Shown: one piece after another, positions 1 through 8,088 of the stretch | Position numbering within the stretch: the stretch's first letter is position 1 | How the letters are laid out: every line of letters begins with the position of its first letter | DNA from: Lineus longissimus | Taxonomy: Eukaryota; Nemertea; Pilidiophora; Heteronemertea; Lineidae | Direction of reading: 5' to 3' | Assembly (NCBI RefSeq): GCF_910592395.1 | Contig: NC_088321.1 | Location: forward strand, 5,704,001 to 5,768,000 | DNA: 64,000 bases | The notes under the pieces: model-generated | Told to the model about the DNA's origin: nothing | Seen by the model: only the letters and a program-made list of their open reading frames with translations | The model's database searches: none | Translations under genes and position numbers: made by a program

Positions 1-300
1 CCAGGACCTACACCAGAACCAGGACCAAAACCATCAATACCAGATAAAGTAAAAGAAGGTCTCAAGAAGTTTGCTGAATGGCTAAAAGAACTAGCCAAGA
101 AATCAGCTGCGGCTTTACCGGGAATCATCGGTTCTATCGTATCATTTCTCCTGAAAACAATTGGTGCAGTTGTTGGCTTTCTAGCTGAACATCTGATCAT
201 AGCAGTTATTGCTATTCTGAGCTCCATAATTTATGGTTTAATTGGGGGTGTTAAAGCCTTAAAATCACGTAAAACAGTAAAATCACGTAAAAGGTCTTAG
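1..300 (+). CDS. C-terminal part of a viral membrane-active protein
   Basis: Frame 1 is open from the window edge to a TAG at 298-300; the start lies outside the window. The visible 99 residues begin with a proline-rich stretch (repeated PxPxP-like steps), then an amphipathic KxKEGLKKFAEWLKELAKK segment, then about 55 hydrophobic residues with many Gly and Ala (roughly residues 38-87), and end in a basic tail containing two KSRK copies. The layout fits a membrane-inserting or membrane-lytic virion protein; similar Pro-rich plus hydrophobic proteins accompany Polinton-like elements in invertebrates (family recollection, not tested). It lies 47 bases upstream of the next gene on the same strand. 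No enzymatic motif is visible. Confidence 0.6.
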   Translation, partial: PGPTPEPGPKPSIPDKVKEGLKKFAEWLKELAKKSAAALPGIIGSIVSFLLKTIGAVVGFLAEHLIIAVIAILSSIIYGLIGGVKALKSRKTVKSRKRS

Positions 301-347
301 GTGACCTTCTATCAAAACAATGTTTAAAAAATAATTATTATGTAAAT

Positions 348-1610
348 ATGAATAAATACATCTCATTAAAAGACTATTATTCTAGTGAGTCGGACTTCGT
401 CCTGAGAGCAGAGCTCGAGTGGAACAATGAGAATCTTAAAGGATACATTCGTCCTAGGGTCATGGATCGAGCTATGCTCTCAGGACTGCGTCCGACTAGA
501 AATTTTAGTGAAGAAAATGTCAGCAAGAATTATGACAGTGGGAAATTTGATAAGCCTACTCGAGCTATGCTCTCAAGACGAAGTCTGACTAGGACAAAGT
601 CCCGAGAGCAAAGCTCGACTGAGACAATCAAAGTAGTCCTGCCAAGAATGAAAGAATATGACGTCAGTACCAACACTAATGCTCAATTCTGCCGTAATTG
701 TAAAAGGTGGACACTTTTTGAGTATCAAAAAAACTTGAATTCAGCAAGGTACGCAGCTAAAACTGTGAAGTATCAATTCTGCACCAATTGCAATTCGACT
801 ACTTACGACGATGATTTTAAAACTCTTGAGATCAATATTGACAACAAGACACGTTACTTTGACAGTATTCTAAGGAAACTTGGATGGAGTCGGCTGTCCG
901 AATCGGCAGTTAAGTATTTAAAGGACTTTGTGGAAGGGTATTTACAGTGCTACTTTTCAAGTCACAGAAAATGTCTTAGTAAGCAGAGATATGAAAATAC
1001 TCTTCAGTCAGCCCTAAAAATGGGTATTAACACTCTCCCCTCTAAGTTTTGTAACCAAGGGTTACATGGTGAAGCCATGCTTTTTAAATTTCACTGTGGG
1101 GAATATGATTGGTTTCTTGCCATTGAATTTATTAACAGGGCAATTGGTAAACCGCAATTAACCGATGAGAATATCACTGACCTTAGACTAGTGTACTATG
1201 CTTTCCTTAGATTTCTGCATTACTGTGGTGTCAAGGTCACCATTAACTACAAGGTATTTTTACACCAAGCCTTTAAAACGCTGAAAATTGATTATGTAAT
1301 ATTTACACCTTTTTTAACCAACAAGGAGCGAGTAAATGATTTGGAGATATTATGGTATGATTTCACTCAAAGTATTTTCTTCCAGAATTACAAGGTTGAC
1401 AAGGAATATGACCAGGATATTGACAAGCAGTTTGACGTTTTACTGAGTGCCAGTGCAGATCGAGACATTAACTGCATCAGTAATATTAAGTTTACACCAG
1501 CCAGACTTCGTCCTGAGAGCACAGCTCGAGCCGGACTTCGTCCTGAGAGCACAGCTCGAGCCGGACTTCGTCCTGAGAGCACAGCTCGATCTAGTGTTAA
1601 GATGCAATAA
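348..1610 (+). CDS. Zinc-ribbon protein, possible VLTF3-like late transcription factor
   Basis: A 420-residue frame starting at ATG 348, directly preceded by TAAAT. Two CxxC pairs (C115/C118 and C145/C148) form a zinc ribbon, followed by about 230 mostly helical residues. The C-terminal part has the pattern hydrophobic-Leu...FTPFLTNKERVNDLEILW that reminds me of the C-terminus of poxvirus/NCLDV VLTF3-like late transcription factors; this is a weak similarity judged by eye. Such a factor would fit the TAAATG motif at neighbouring gene starts. Residues 14-24, 40-51, 71-90 and about 385-415 are translations of double-hairpin repeats, so the N- and C-terminal tails are largely repeat-derived; the zinc ribbon and core are free of them. 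The alternative is an uncharacterised DNA-binding protein. Confidence 0.6.
   Translation: MNKYISLKDYYSSESDFVLRAELEWNNENLKGYIRPRVMDRAMLSGLRPTRNFSEENVSKNYDSGKFDKPTRAMLSRRSLTRTKSREQSSTETIKVVLPRMKEYDVSTNTNAQFCRNCKRWTLFEYQKNLNSARYAAKTVKYQFCTNCNSTTYDDDFKTLEINIDNKTRYFDSILRKLGWSRLSESAVKYLKDFVEGYLQCYFSSHRKCLSKQRYENTLQSALKMGINTLPSKFCNQGLHGEAMLFKFHCGEYDWFLAIEFINRAIGKPQLTDENITDLRLVYYAFLRFLHYCGVKVTINYKVFLHQAFKTLKIDYVIFTPFLTNKERVNDLEILWYDFTQSIFFQNYKVDKEYDQDIDKQFDVLLSASADRDINCISNIKFTPARLRPESTARAGLRPESTARAGLRPESTARSSVKMQ
388..420 (+). repeat. Double-hairpin element, orientation 1
   Basis: Two adjacent short hairpins, GGAC-TTC-GTCC and GAGC-AGA-GCTC, joined by TGA. The copy is read in frame inside the zinc-ribbon gene in a frame that avoids the TGA. 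Confidence 0.85.
467..495 (-). repeat. Double-hairpin element, orientation 2
   Basis: Inverse orientation: GAGC-TAT-GCTC followed by GGAC-TGC-GTCC. In frame inside the zinc-ribbon gene. Confidence 0.85.
560..618. repeat. Two abutting double-hairpin elements, opposite orientation
   Basis: 560-590 reads GAGC-TAT-GCTC then AGAC-GAA-GTCT, where both sides of the second stem have changed together (G to A and C to T relative to the usual GGAC/GTCC). 591-618 reads GGAC-AAA-GTCC then GAGC-AAA-GCTC in the other orientation. Both are inside the zinc-ribbon gene and keep its frame. Confidence 0.85.
1502..1589 (+). repeat. Three tandem double-hairpin elements
   Basis: Three 30-bp copies head to tail (GGAC-TTC-GTCC plus GAGC-ACA-GCTC; the first has AGAC). 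They encode a repeated decapeptide of the form LRPESTARAG at the C-terminus of the zinc-ribbon protein. A 30-bp period is a whole number of codons, so expansion keeps the frame. Confidence 0.9.
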
Positions 1611-1661
1611 AGTTGTGAAAACAGCATTTTGCACTTAACAGTCATTTTTCCATAATTTTAA

Positions 1662-2513
1662 ATGAATAATCAGCAAATGAATAGTCAGACATCTGCAGTG
1701 ATTGAACAACAGATGAAACAGATTGGTGTTATGAGTCCTGAGAGCTTAGCTCGAGTTGGGGCTTCTAACCAACAGAACACTGGTAGTTACCAACAAAACA
1801 GAACTAACTTTCAACAGAACTGCTCTACAAATCGACAAGTTTCAAACAAGCAGTTGAATAGTTCAAATTTAGTTAATCCTAGTCAAGGAATAGTTAATCC
1901 CAGTCAAGGAATAGTCAATTCTAGTTGCCAACTAGGCTCAACTCGAGCTACGCTCTCAGGACAAAGTCCGACCAGCAATCAACAAAATTTGAACTATTTG
2001 ACTGATAGTGGCCTTAAAGCCAAACAAGACTTAGAGATTCTAGTTGCAACTGGTAAAAGCAAGGATTTCCTTAATAAACAAATAACTTTTAATGACTTAG
2101 ATAATATGACTGAAAAAGAAATCTTAAAACACCATAGAATGTATGAAACAAAGATGGCTGCCAGACTTAATGATTCTTTGGGTAAGACAGTAATTAAAGC
2201 TTACACTAAATTATCAAGGTGGTTATTACCAATAGATGATGAAGATAATCTTTATCATGATCTTAGAAATGATTATTTGATAACTAACGAGTTGGATAAA
2301 TGGCTTGGATGGTTGAGTTTGAGAATGGGACCATTAACTGCACTTGCCTCAACAACACTTATTACTTTAGGTCATTGTCATGAGGAATCATCTATGACTG
2401 CATCGAGTATGACTGCATCAAATATGAATACACCAAATATGACTGTCTCTGAATGTGACAAATCAATAGATGAAAGTCTAGATATCACAGGTAGTGATGA
2501 TAAAGAAGACTAA
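1662..2513 (+). CDS. Uncharacterised viral protein, Q/N-rich N-terminus
   Basis: A 283-residue frame; ATG 1662 overlaps a TAAATG motif. Residues 1-115 are rich in Gln, Asn and Ser with a short repeat (NPSQGIVNPSQGIVN), typical of disordered protein. Residues about 120-245 look like a folded helical domain with conserved-looking segments around ILKHHRMYETKMAARLND and DKWLGWLSLRMGP. The C-terminus has imperfect MTAS/MNTP repeats and an acidic tail. A complete double-hairpin element (1943-1970) and a partial one (1734-1755) sit in the disordered part. I do not recognise the family; its place between the zinc-ribbon protein and a one-pass membrane protein suggests a structural role, which is inference. 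Confidence 0.7.
   Translation: MNNQQMNSQTSAVIEQQMKQIGVMSPESLARVGASNQQNTGSYQQNRTNFQQNCSTNRQVSNKQLNSSNLVNPSQGIVNPSQGIVNSSCQLGSTRATLSGQSPTSNQQNLNYLTDSGLKAKQDLEILVATGKSKDFLNKQITFNDLDNMTEKEILKHHRMYETKMAARLNDSLGKTVIKAYTKLSRWLLPIDDEDNLYHDLRNDYLITNELDKWLGWLSLRMGPLTALASTTLITLGHCHEESSMTASSMTASNMNTPNMTVSECDKSIDESLDITGSDDKED
1734..1755 (+). repeat. Partial double-hairpin element
   Basis: Only the second hairpin (GAGC-TTA-GCTC) is intact; the first is reduced to its GTCC half. In frame in the Q/N-rich gene. Confidence 0.6.
1943..1970 (-). repeat. Double-hairpin element, orientation 2
   Basis: GAGC-TAC-GCTC followed by GGAC-AAA-GTCC, in frame inside the Q/N-rich gene. The spacer triplets differ from other copies while the stems stay paired. 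Confidence 0.85.
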
Positions 2514-2562
2514 ATTAACCTGGTTATGAGAACATAGTTCGAATTAAATTCGGCCAAGATAA

Positions 2563-2994
2563 ATGGAACTTGAAACTGTAACTGATACTACTAAAGTTTC
2601 AGTGTCTAAGAAACCTCGATCAGAGAAACAATTAGCATGGTCTAGAGAACTGGGTAGAAGATCTAAGGAATTTAAGAGGATAAAAAAGGATAAGACGACA
2701 TTTAAAGTACAGGACTCCTCACCAAACAACAGAGTTGTGGAAAAGGAGGAAGAAGAATTAGAGGAAGAAGAACCACAATCTCAAAATACTGATGTATCAC
2801 TGCGTGAATCTAGTAGTAATACTTATGTCTATGTACTAGGTTTAGGTGCCGTTATTTTAGCAACATTCATTATGTTTAAGAAACTTCCTAAAAAAGTAAG
2901 TAAAGAGCAGCGATCAGGCTTGAATCAAACTTTGTTCTCTGGACGTAGTCCGAATGAAGCAGTCATGAAGGGATCAATTAACCCTCTTGTTTAA
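2563..2994 (+). CDS. Small single-pass membrane protein
   Basis: A 143-residue frame starting at ATG 2563 in a TAAATG context. The N-terminal third is strongly basic (KKPRSEKQLAWSRELGRR and following Lys/Arg), then comes a Glu-rich acidic stretch (about residues 63-72), one hydrophobic segment (about residues 87-104, YVYVLGLGAVILATFIMF) and a short basic tail. This fits a virion or host-membrane protein with one transmembrane helix; topology cannot be decided. A degenerate double-hairpin copy (2928-2952) encodes part of the tail. The gene is convergent with the next one, and the 118-bp gap holds a hairpin cluster. Family not recognised. Confidence 0.65.
   Translation: MELETVTDTTKVSVSKKPRSEKQLAWSRELGRRSKEFKRIKKDKTTFKVQDSSPNNRVVEKEEEELEEEEPQSQNTDVSLRESSSNTYVYVLGLGAVILATFIMFKKLPKKVSKEQRSGLNQTLFSGRSPNEAVMKGSINPLV
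2928..2952 (-). repeat. Degenerate double-hairpin element
   Basis: A weakened first hairpin (AAC-TTT-GTT) is followed by an intact GGAC-GTA-GTCC. It codes for the tail of the small membrane protein. Confidence 0.55.
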
Positions 2995-3052
2995 CCTGTA
3001 GTTAAAGAGAAGAAATGTACTATTCCTTTAATGGAATGATCTCATCAGGTGG

Positions 3053-3141
3053 TCGAGCAGAGCTCTCAGGACCTTGTCCTAGTCAAGCTTTGTTCTCTGG
3101 ACCTTGTCTCAGTCAGACTTCGTCTTGAGAGCAAAGCTCGA
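3053..3141. repeat. Double-hairpin cluster at a convergent gene junction
   Basis: About three elements in a row: GAGC-AGA-GCTC with GGAC-CTT-GTCC, a degenerate AAGC/TTCT copy with GGAC-CTT-GTCT, then AGAC-TTC-GTCT with GAGC-AAA-GCTC. It lies between the ends of the plus-strand membrane protein gene and the minus-strand gene at 3113-4063, and supplies the last codons of the latter. Confidence 0.8.
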
Positions 3142-4063
3142 TTCTTAACTCTAAAGAAACCTCTGTTCCTCTGAAATTAACTAGCTTACCATTCCCATCA
3201 GTGATTTCGAATTTTATGTGATTAGTACACTTATTTATCGTTTTCTTACAATTCGGTTCGTATCGCTGCATTTTTATTTGGTCACCATCTTCTACAGGTA
3301 TGATGCAGAAAATGTTAGATGGTTTATTGTTGTAGAGGGTCTTAGCTTTGTCAACCAAATTAGCTTGCAGGAATAGATATTTCCTGTAAAAGTTGAGTGG
3401 TCTTGTGGAGTAGTATTTTCCTTTCTTGGTGAATTTAGTTTGCTTAAAGCCAAACCACTCATTCACCACTGTGAGCTGTTTTTCTATCACCTCTCTTATG
3501 GTTTTGCTTATTTGAAAACCTTCTGTGTTTCTCTCAATCTTGATTTTTTCATTTTTATCTAACTTGTCTACTTTCAGAGGGTACTCTTTATCCTCTGTAA
3601 GTTCAAGGGTTATGTAATTATTGTTATCACAGTAAATTTTCACATGGCTTATTCCAATTTCTTTTATGTATTTTTGCCATACCTCACAAAACTCACTTAA
3701 ACTAAAATGTCGAGAGTATGGAAATGTGTATTGAGTAATGGTGTCTTTAGTTGTGGTAGAATCATTTTCCAAATGCCGTTCGCAAATTTTCATGACTTCC
3801 TTTTCAAGTGTATCTGTTTCAAGTCCAGGAGCAAATAATGTCCTACACCATAATTTTTTATCTAAGGGCTCATGTTTTGTAATTCTGGTTATTTCGACTA
3901 GAAATGAGAAAATCCTTACTCCCTCTGGTAGAAAATCACCTGTCCACCATGAATTGTAAAAGGTTATCGATTTCAAAGTAATGGATTTTATGTCTAATTG
4001 GTCTGTTAAGTAGTACTCAAATTTGGCTTCATTACATTCTTGTTCATTGATTATGAAGTCCAT
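3113..4063 (-). CDS. Uncharacterised viral protein, possible minor capsid or spike
   Basis: A 316-residue intact frame on the minus strand. ATG 4063 is preceded by TAAATAGA, the spacer form of the start motif. No catalytic motif or membrane segment is visible. Near the C-terminus it has the pattern FEITDGNGKLVNFRG...SLELRIE, which resembles the C-terminal strand pattern of the penton-like candidate at 12535-13302 (ITDExGEIIDLxGxxVxxxLxL). I infer a beta-rich virion protein, perhaps a paralogue or partner of the penton protein, but this rests on one short motif. The last residues (CSQDEV) come from a double-hairpin element. It diverges from the zinc-finger gene at 4120 with 56 bp between the starts. 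Confidence 0.65.
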   Translation of the reverse strand: MDFIINEQECNEAKFEYYLTDQLDIKSITLKSITFYNSWWTGDFLPEGVRIFSFLVEITRITKHEPLDKKLWCRTLFAPGLETDTLEKEVMKICERHLENDSTTTKDTITQYTFPYSRHFSLSEFCEVWQKYIKEIGISHVKIYCDNNNYITLELTEDKEYPLKVDKLDKNEKIKIERNTEGFQISKTIREVIEKQLTVVNEWFGFKQTKFTKKGKYYSTRPLNFYRKYLFLQANLVDKAKTLYNNKPSNIFCIIPVEDGDQIKMQRYEPNCKKTINKCTNHIKFEITDGNGKLVNFRGTEVSLELRIELCSQDEV

Positions 4064-4119
4064 TTCTATTTAATTCAAGATATTTATTGAATTTAATAAA
4101 TTTTAATCTAATAAATAGA
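4064..4119. promoter_or_regulatory. Divergent viral promoter region
   Basis: A 56-bp, almost pure AT spacer between two divergent start codons. Both sides carry the same motif reading toward the ATG: TAAATAGAA(A)TG. This is the spacer variant of the TAAATG motif seen at the other gene starts. Assignment as promoter is inference from position and recurrence. Confidence 0.5.
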
Positions 4120-4668
4120 ATGACTGATAAGAATCAGAAAATACTTTGCACTACATGTGACAAGTACATATCCTACAATAATATGGCTATTCACAGGAGA
4201 ACCAAAGGTCACTTAAGTAAATTAAATCCGGATTATGTGCCTCTTGCTCAACCCCGAGCCCCATCACTGATCCCTAAAACTATGGATAAGAAACTTGCAT
4301 TTGAGGAAAATGAGCTAGATGGCATAAAGAAAGTGAGTGGAATAGAAATAGTAAAACAATTTGGCAAGCCTGTTGTCACCATTAGTTTGAAGATTGACAG
4401 AGAAGCTAAACAAGTGTATGAATACAGAGATAAATTAGAGGAGGTATTATTTCAACTCAATGATTACCATCACAAAATTAGCATATCAGTATTTGCTCAG
4501 TTTGATCGTCAGAGTGAAAGTGTAACACACCCCATACAGTCTCCAATGGAAAGCATAATTTCAAGGAACCAGGCAATTTATGCCATAACCAACCAGTTAA
4601 ACTACATTAAGACACAGATTGAGGAAAGGTACTTTCAAGGTTCTGGACTTACTTTAAATAAAATATAG
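4120..4668 (+). CDS. C2H2 zinc-finger protein upstream of DNA polymerase
   Basis: The frame is open from 4087, but the first ATG is 4120, in a TAAATAGAATG context, giving 182 residues. Near the N-terminus is one C2H2 finger (CTTCDKY...HRRTKGH). The rest is a mixed alpha/beta region with VSGIEIVKQFG and a helical FDRQSESV...MESIISRNQAIYAIT segment. It ends at TAG 4666-4668, nine bases before the ATG of the polymerase and in the same frame. In related invertebrate elements, as I remember them, an equivalent zinc-finger segment is continuous with the polymerase, so this could be the polymerase N-terminal module separated by one stop codon. That memory is untested. Confidence 0.65.
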   Translation: MTDKNQKILCTTCDKYISYNNMAIHRRTKGHLSKLNPDYVPLAQPRAPSLIPKTMDKKLAFEENELDGIKKVSGIEIVKQFGKPVVTISLKIDREAKQVYEYRDKLEEVLFQLNDYHHKISISVFAQFDRQSESVTHPIQSPMESIISRNQAIYAITNQLNYIKTQIEERYFQGSGLTLNKI

Positions 4669-4677
4669 TCTTGTAAC

Positions 4678-7600
4678 ATGACCATCTGTTCTTACAAGAG
4701 GTGTAAAGGTGGTCATTACACTAAATTACCATTTAAAACAAAAGCAGTAATAAATGTGGAATCAAATGACAATAAATGTTTTCTCTGGTCTTTATTGGCC
4801 GCTAAATATCTGAAAGAAAATCCAGAGACGGACTTTGTCCTGAGAGCAGAGCTCGAGAGTACATTCAATATTACTACCGATATCAAAATCAAATCATTTC
4901 CTGTATGTATTCAAAAGGATATCCCTAAGATAGAGAGTGATAATAATCTCAAGATTAATGTGTTCAAGTTAGAGAACGAATGGGCTAAGAGCACATGTGA
5001 GGCAAAACTAGAACCTCTCTACCTGTCCAAGAATTATGATGATGATGATGTCATCGATCTGTTGTATTTCAAGGACCATTTCATGTACATAAGAGACATC
5101 AATCTTTTCTTCAAGACACTAGCTCATAGAGTGTATCTCTGCAGGAGATGCATGAATTACTTTTACAGAAAGTCAACACTAGATAAACATAAAAAGAAAT
5201 GTGGAGAACACGATTACTGTAAGATTACTTTGCCTCCACCTAACAGTAAATGGTCACAAATTAAATTTGAAAAACACTCATTCAAAAATAGAGATCCGTT
5301 TGTTATCTATGCTGATTTCGAAGCGATAAGCGAACCTTGTTCTTCTGCCGAAGGCAACATACCAGTAGTATCAGTAGAGCCACCTATGATGAAAGAACCG
5401 AGTTCAAAGAAACTTTTTAAACAAAATGCATCAGCTGTTGGTGTTTATGTTCACTCAGACTACACACACCTTTACAGTAGCCAGTATGTGTCTCACAGGG
5501 GTGCTGATGTTGTAGATGTGTTCTGTAATTGGTTAATCAGGATGGAAGAACAATTCTCCAATTTATTGAACTGTAACTTTCCTCTAACAATGACAGATGA
5601 AGACTCGAGCTCTGCTCTCAGGACGAAGTCCGACTGGCATAAATATCAATTAGAGACACATTGTTACTATTGTAATCAACCTTTGGGATATGACAAGGTC
5701 AAGGATCATGATCACTACTGTGGTAGATATCGAGGTGCTGCTCACAACTCGTGTAATTTGAATGAAAAGAAAGCTATGTTTGTTCCAGTGTTTTTTCACA
5801 ATCTCAGTAATTACGATTCTCACTTATTTATTAAAGAATTAATGAATAAGCTACCGAAGTACAAGAAACTGAAAATACTTGCCAAAACATCAGAGGAATA
5901 CATTTCATTTCAGTTCGGTTGTTTCAGTTTTTTGGACTCGTACAGATTCCTGCAGTCCAGTTTAGACAACATAACCAAATCAATGTTGGATGATGATTTC
6001 AAAATTACCAGACAGCTGTTCCCAAATACCACTGACTTTAAGCTATTGAGGAAGAAGGGTTCAGTACCTTACTCTTTTTACACATCACATGAAAGCTACA
6101 ATGTTACTTACCTAGAAAAGTCTATGTTTTTTGACGAATTGAAAAATGAAATGGCACCTGATTCTGCCTATGATGAGGCTAAGGTAATATGGGATCATTT
6201 CAAGATCAGGAATCACGGTGAGTTCATTGACCTCTACCTCAAAACTGATGTGATCCTTTTAGCTGATTTATTTGAGAAATTCAGGGATGTCAATTTGAAC
6301 TACTTTCAGATAGATCCCTGTCACTGTTACTCGGCACCAGGCCTAACCTGGCAAGCTGGTTTGAAGTACACAGGAATAAACCTAGAACTACTGACTGATA
6401 CCAACATCTTACTTACTTTTGAGAAAGCAATACGAGGTGGAATTTCGGGTGTTATGGGAACAAGACATGTCAAGGCAGATGAACACCACAAACTACTCTA
6501 CATAGACGCAAATAATCTCTACGGCTGGTCCATGATGGAACCTCAACCCTATGGTAGTTTTGAAATGATAGATATTGATCCACTCCAGCTATGCTCTCAG
6601 GACAAAGCTCGACTAGGACAAAGTCCAGAGAACAAGGTTCGACTTAACATGAATGTTATCAGTAAAGAGCAGATTATGGCAATTCCAAGTGATAGTGAAG
6701 TAGGCTACTTTTTAGAGGTTGATTTGGAGTATCCAGGAAATATTAAATTTAAGTCAAGGAACTTTCCATTCTGTCCCGAATCTCTCTTTATTGAAGATGA
6801 TGAATTAAGTCCTTACCAGAGAGAGTTACTGGGCGATGATAAAAGATCAAATGTAGAGAAACTAATACTAACACAAAAGGATAAAACTAATTACATAGTG
6901 CATTACAGAATGCTACAATTTTACCTAAAGCACGGAATGGTACTTAAGAGGGTTCATTCAGTGATAAGCTTTAAACAATCAAAGTGGTTAGCACCATACA
7001 TTGATTTTAACACTAAAAGACGTATGGATTCTAAGACTGATTTTGAGAAAGACTATTTTAAACTGATGAACAATGCGTTCTATGGAAAAACTTGTGAGAA
7101 TGTAAGGAACAGGGTTGAAATTGAATTTGTATCGGACGGGGAGAGAGCCAGGAATGTAATGGCCAATCCCAGGTTTTCATCGATATGCGTATTTGACGAA
7201 CATAATGCTGCTATTAGCATGAGGAAAACATCAATGAAATTCAACAAACCAATCTACATAGGAGCTTCAGTACTTGAATTGTCTAAATTATTAATGTATG
7301 AATTCTATTATGAAGTTCTTCAACCGTACTTTGGTGAGAAAAATATTGAACTACTGTATCTAGATACAGATTCCTTTGTACTTAACATTAATACTGATGA
7401 CTTAACTAAAGACTTAAAGGAGTTGAGACACTATTTTGACTTCAGTAATTATCCAAAAGATCATCCACTCTATGATACCAGTAAGAAGAAGGTACCAGGC
7501 TACTTTAAGGATGAGCTAGGAGGAGTAGAGATGACTGAATTCATTGCCCTGAGAAGTAAGATGTACGCTTACAGAGCAAAAGATTACGATTCTAAGAAAT

Positions 7601-7863
7601 TGAAGGGTATTGCCAAGAATGTAGTAAGGAGAAATATCTCATTTGATGACTATGTTGATTGTCTTGAAAAGAGTAGGTCATTTTACCACAAGATGAGACA
7701 CTTAAGATCAGATAAACACCAAATCTATTTGGAAGAAGTTGACAAAAAAAGCCTCAGTCCTTTTGATGACAAGAGGTTCATACTTGAAGATGGAATAAGC
7801 ACCTTACCATTTGGAATGTATTATGAAGGCTACATAGATTACAGCGATTCAAACTTCGCTTGA
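4678..7863 (+). CDS. polB: Protein-primed family B DNA polymerase with zinc finger and HNH insert
   Basis: A 1061-residue replicative polymerase of the Polinton/adintovirus type. 3'-5' exonuclease motifs: Exo I D213/E215 (YADFEA), Exo II N375-D380 (NLSNYDSHL), Exo III Y520-D524 (LYLKTD). Polymerase motif A D610-Y615 (DANNLYG), motif B K795-N798-Y802-G803 and motif C Y894-D896-T897-D898. A C2H2-like finger (C155, C158, H170, C175) precedes the exonuclease. Residues about 329-362 (CYYCNQPL...KDHDHYCGRYRGAAHNSCNL) form an endonuclease VII/HNH-like treble clef inserted between Exo I and Exo II. Double-hairpin repeats are translated at residues 50-61, 309-319 and 637-656, outside the motifs. No TAAATG precedes ATG 4678, unlike the neighbours. 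All catalytic residues are present, so it is probably functional. Confidence 0.95.
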   Translation: MTICSYKRCKGGHYTKLPFKTKAVINVESNDNKCFLWSLLAAKYLKENPETDFVLRAELESTFNITTDIKIKSFPVCIQKDIPKIESDNNLKINVFKLENEWAKSTCEAKLEPLYLSKNYDDDDVIDLLYFKDHFMYIRDINLFFKTLAHRVYLCRRCMNYFYRKSTLDKHKKKCGEHDYCKITLPPPNSKWSQIKFEKHSFKNRDPFVIYADFEAISEPCSSAEGNIPVVSVEPPMMKEPSSKKLFKQNASAVGVYVHSDYTHLYSSQYVSHRGADVVDVFCNWLIRMEEQFSNLLNCNFPLTMTDEDSSSALRTKSDWHKYQLETHCYYCNQPLGYDKVKDHDHYCGRYRGAAHNSCNLNEKKAMFVPVFFHNLSNYDSHLFIKELMNKLPKYKKLKILAKTSEEYISFQFGCFSFLDSYRFLQSSLDNITKSMLDDDFKITRQLFPNTTDFKLLRKKGSVPYSFYTSHESYNVTYLEKSMFFDELKNEMAPDSAYDEAKVIWDHFKIRNHGEFIDLYLKTDVILLADLFEKFRDVNLNYFQIDPCHCYSAPGLTWQAGLKYTGINLELLTDTNILLTFEKAIRGGISGVMGTRHVKADEHHKLLYIDANNLYGWSMMEPQPYGSFEMIDIDPLQLCSQDKARLGQSPENKVRLNMNVISKEQIMAIPSDSEVGYFLEVDLEYPGNIKFKSRNFPFCPESLFIEDDELSPYQRELLGDDKRSNVEKLILTQKDKTNYIVHYRMLQFYLKHGMVLKRVHSVISFKQSKWLAPYIDFNTKRRMDSKTDFEKDYFKLMNNAFYGKTCENVRNRVEIEFVSDGERARNVMANPRFSSICVFDEHNAAISMRKTSMKFNKPIYIGASVLELSKLLMYEFYYEVLQPYFGEKNIELLYLDTDSFVLNINTDDLTKDLKELRHYFDFSNYPKDHPLYDTSKKKVPGYFKDELGGVEMTEFIALRSKMYAYRAKDYDSKKLKGIAKNVVRRNISFDDYVDCLEKSRSFYHKMRHLRSDKHQIYLEEVDKKSLSPFDDKRFILEDGISTLPFGMYYEGYIDYSDSNFA
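4829..4856 (+). repeat. Double-hairpin element in polymerase
   Basis: GGAC-TTT-GTCC plus GAGC-AGA-GCTC, orientation 1, translated in frame near the polymerase N-terminus (DFVLRAELE peptide, the same as in two other genes). Confidence 0.85.
5605..5632 (-). repeat. Double-hairpin element in polymerase
   Basis: GAGC-TCT-GCTC plus GGAC-GAA-GTCC, orientation 2, translated as SSSALRTKSD just before the HNH-like insert. Confidence 0.85.
6586..6642. repeat. Two double-hairpin elements in polymerase
   Basis: First an orientation-2 copy with a damaged second stem, then an orientation-1 copy GGAC-AAA-GTCC plus GAAC-AAG-GTTC, in which both sides of the second stem changed together from GAGC/GCTC. It lies between polymerase motifs A and B, adding about 20 residues in frame. 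Confidence 0.8.
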
Positions 7864-7864
7864 G

Positions 7865-7984
7865 TCGAGCTATGCTCTCGGGACTTTGTCCTAGTCGGAC
7901 TACGTCCAGAGAACAAAGTTCGAGTTGCAAAAATCATTATTCGGACTTTGTCCTAGTCGAGCTTTGACCTGAGAGCATAGCTAG
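7865..7984. repeat. Double-hairpin cluster at a convergent junction
   Basis: At least six hairpins begin directly after the polymerase stop: GAGC-TAT-GCTC, GGAC-TTT-GTCC, GGAC-TAC-GTCC, GAAC-AAA-GTTC, GGAC-TTT-GTCC and a final GAGC-ATA-GCT. Together with 7985-8088, where I see nothing else, it separates the polymerase gene from the convergent gene at 8089. Confidence 0.85.
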
Positions 7985-8088
7985 ATTAAACTAATGAATA
8001 GGGTGGTGCTGATGGTAGTGTTACTTGGTGAAATTCATCCCTAACACCGAAGTCATGATAATAGTGATAGTGATACACCACATTAGGA

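Noticed and set aside
1388-1645. Minus- and plus-strand overlapping frames at the three-copy hairpin repeat
   Set aside because: The repeat lacks stops in most frames, so long shadow frames appear automatically.
4087-4119. Start of the zinc-finger frame at 4087
   Set aside because: Position 4087 is TTG, not ATG; the first ATG is 4120 and has the TAAATAGA motif in front.
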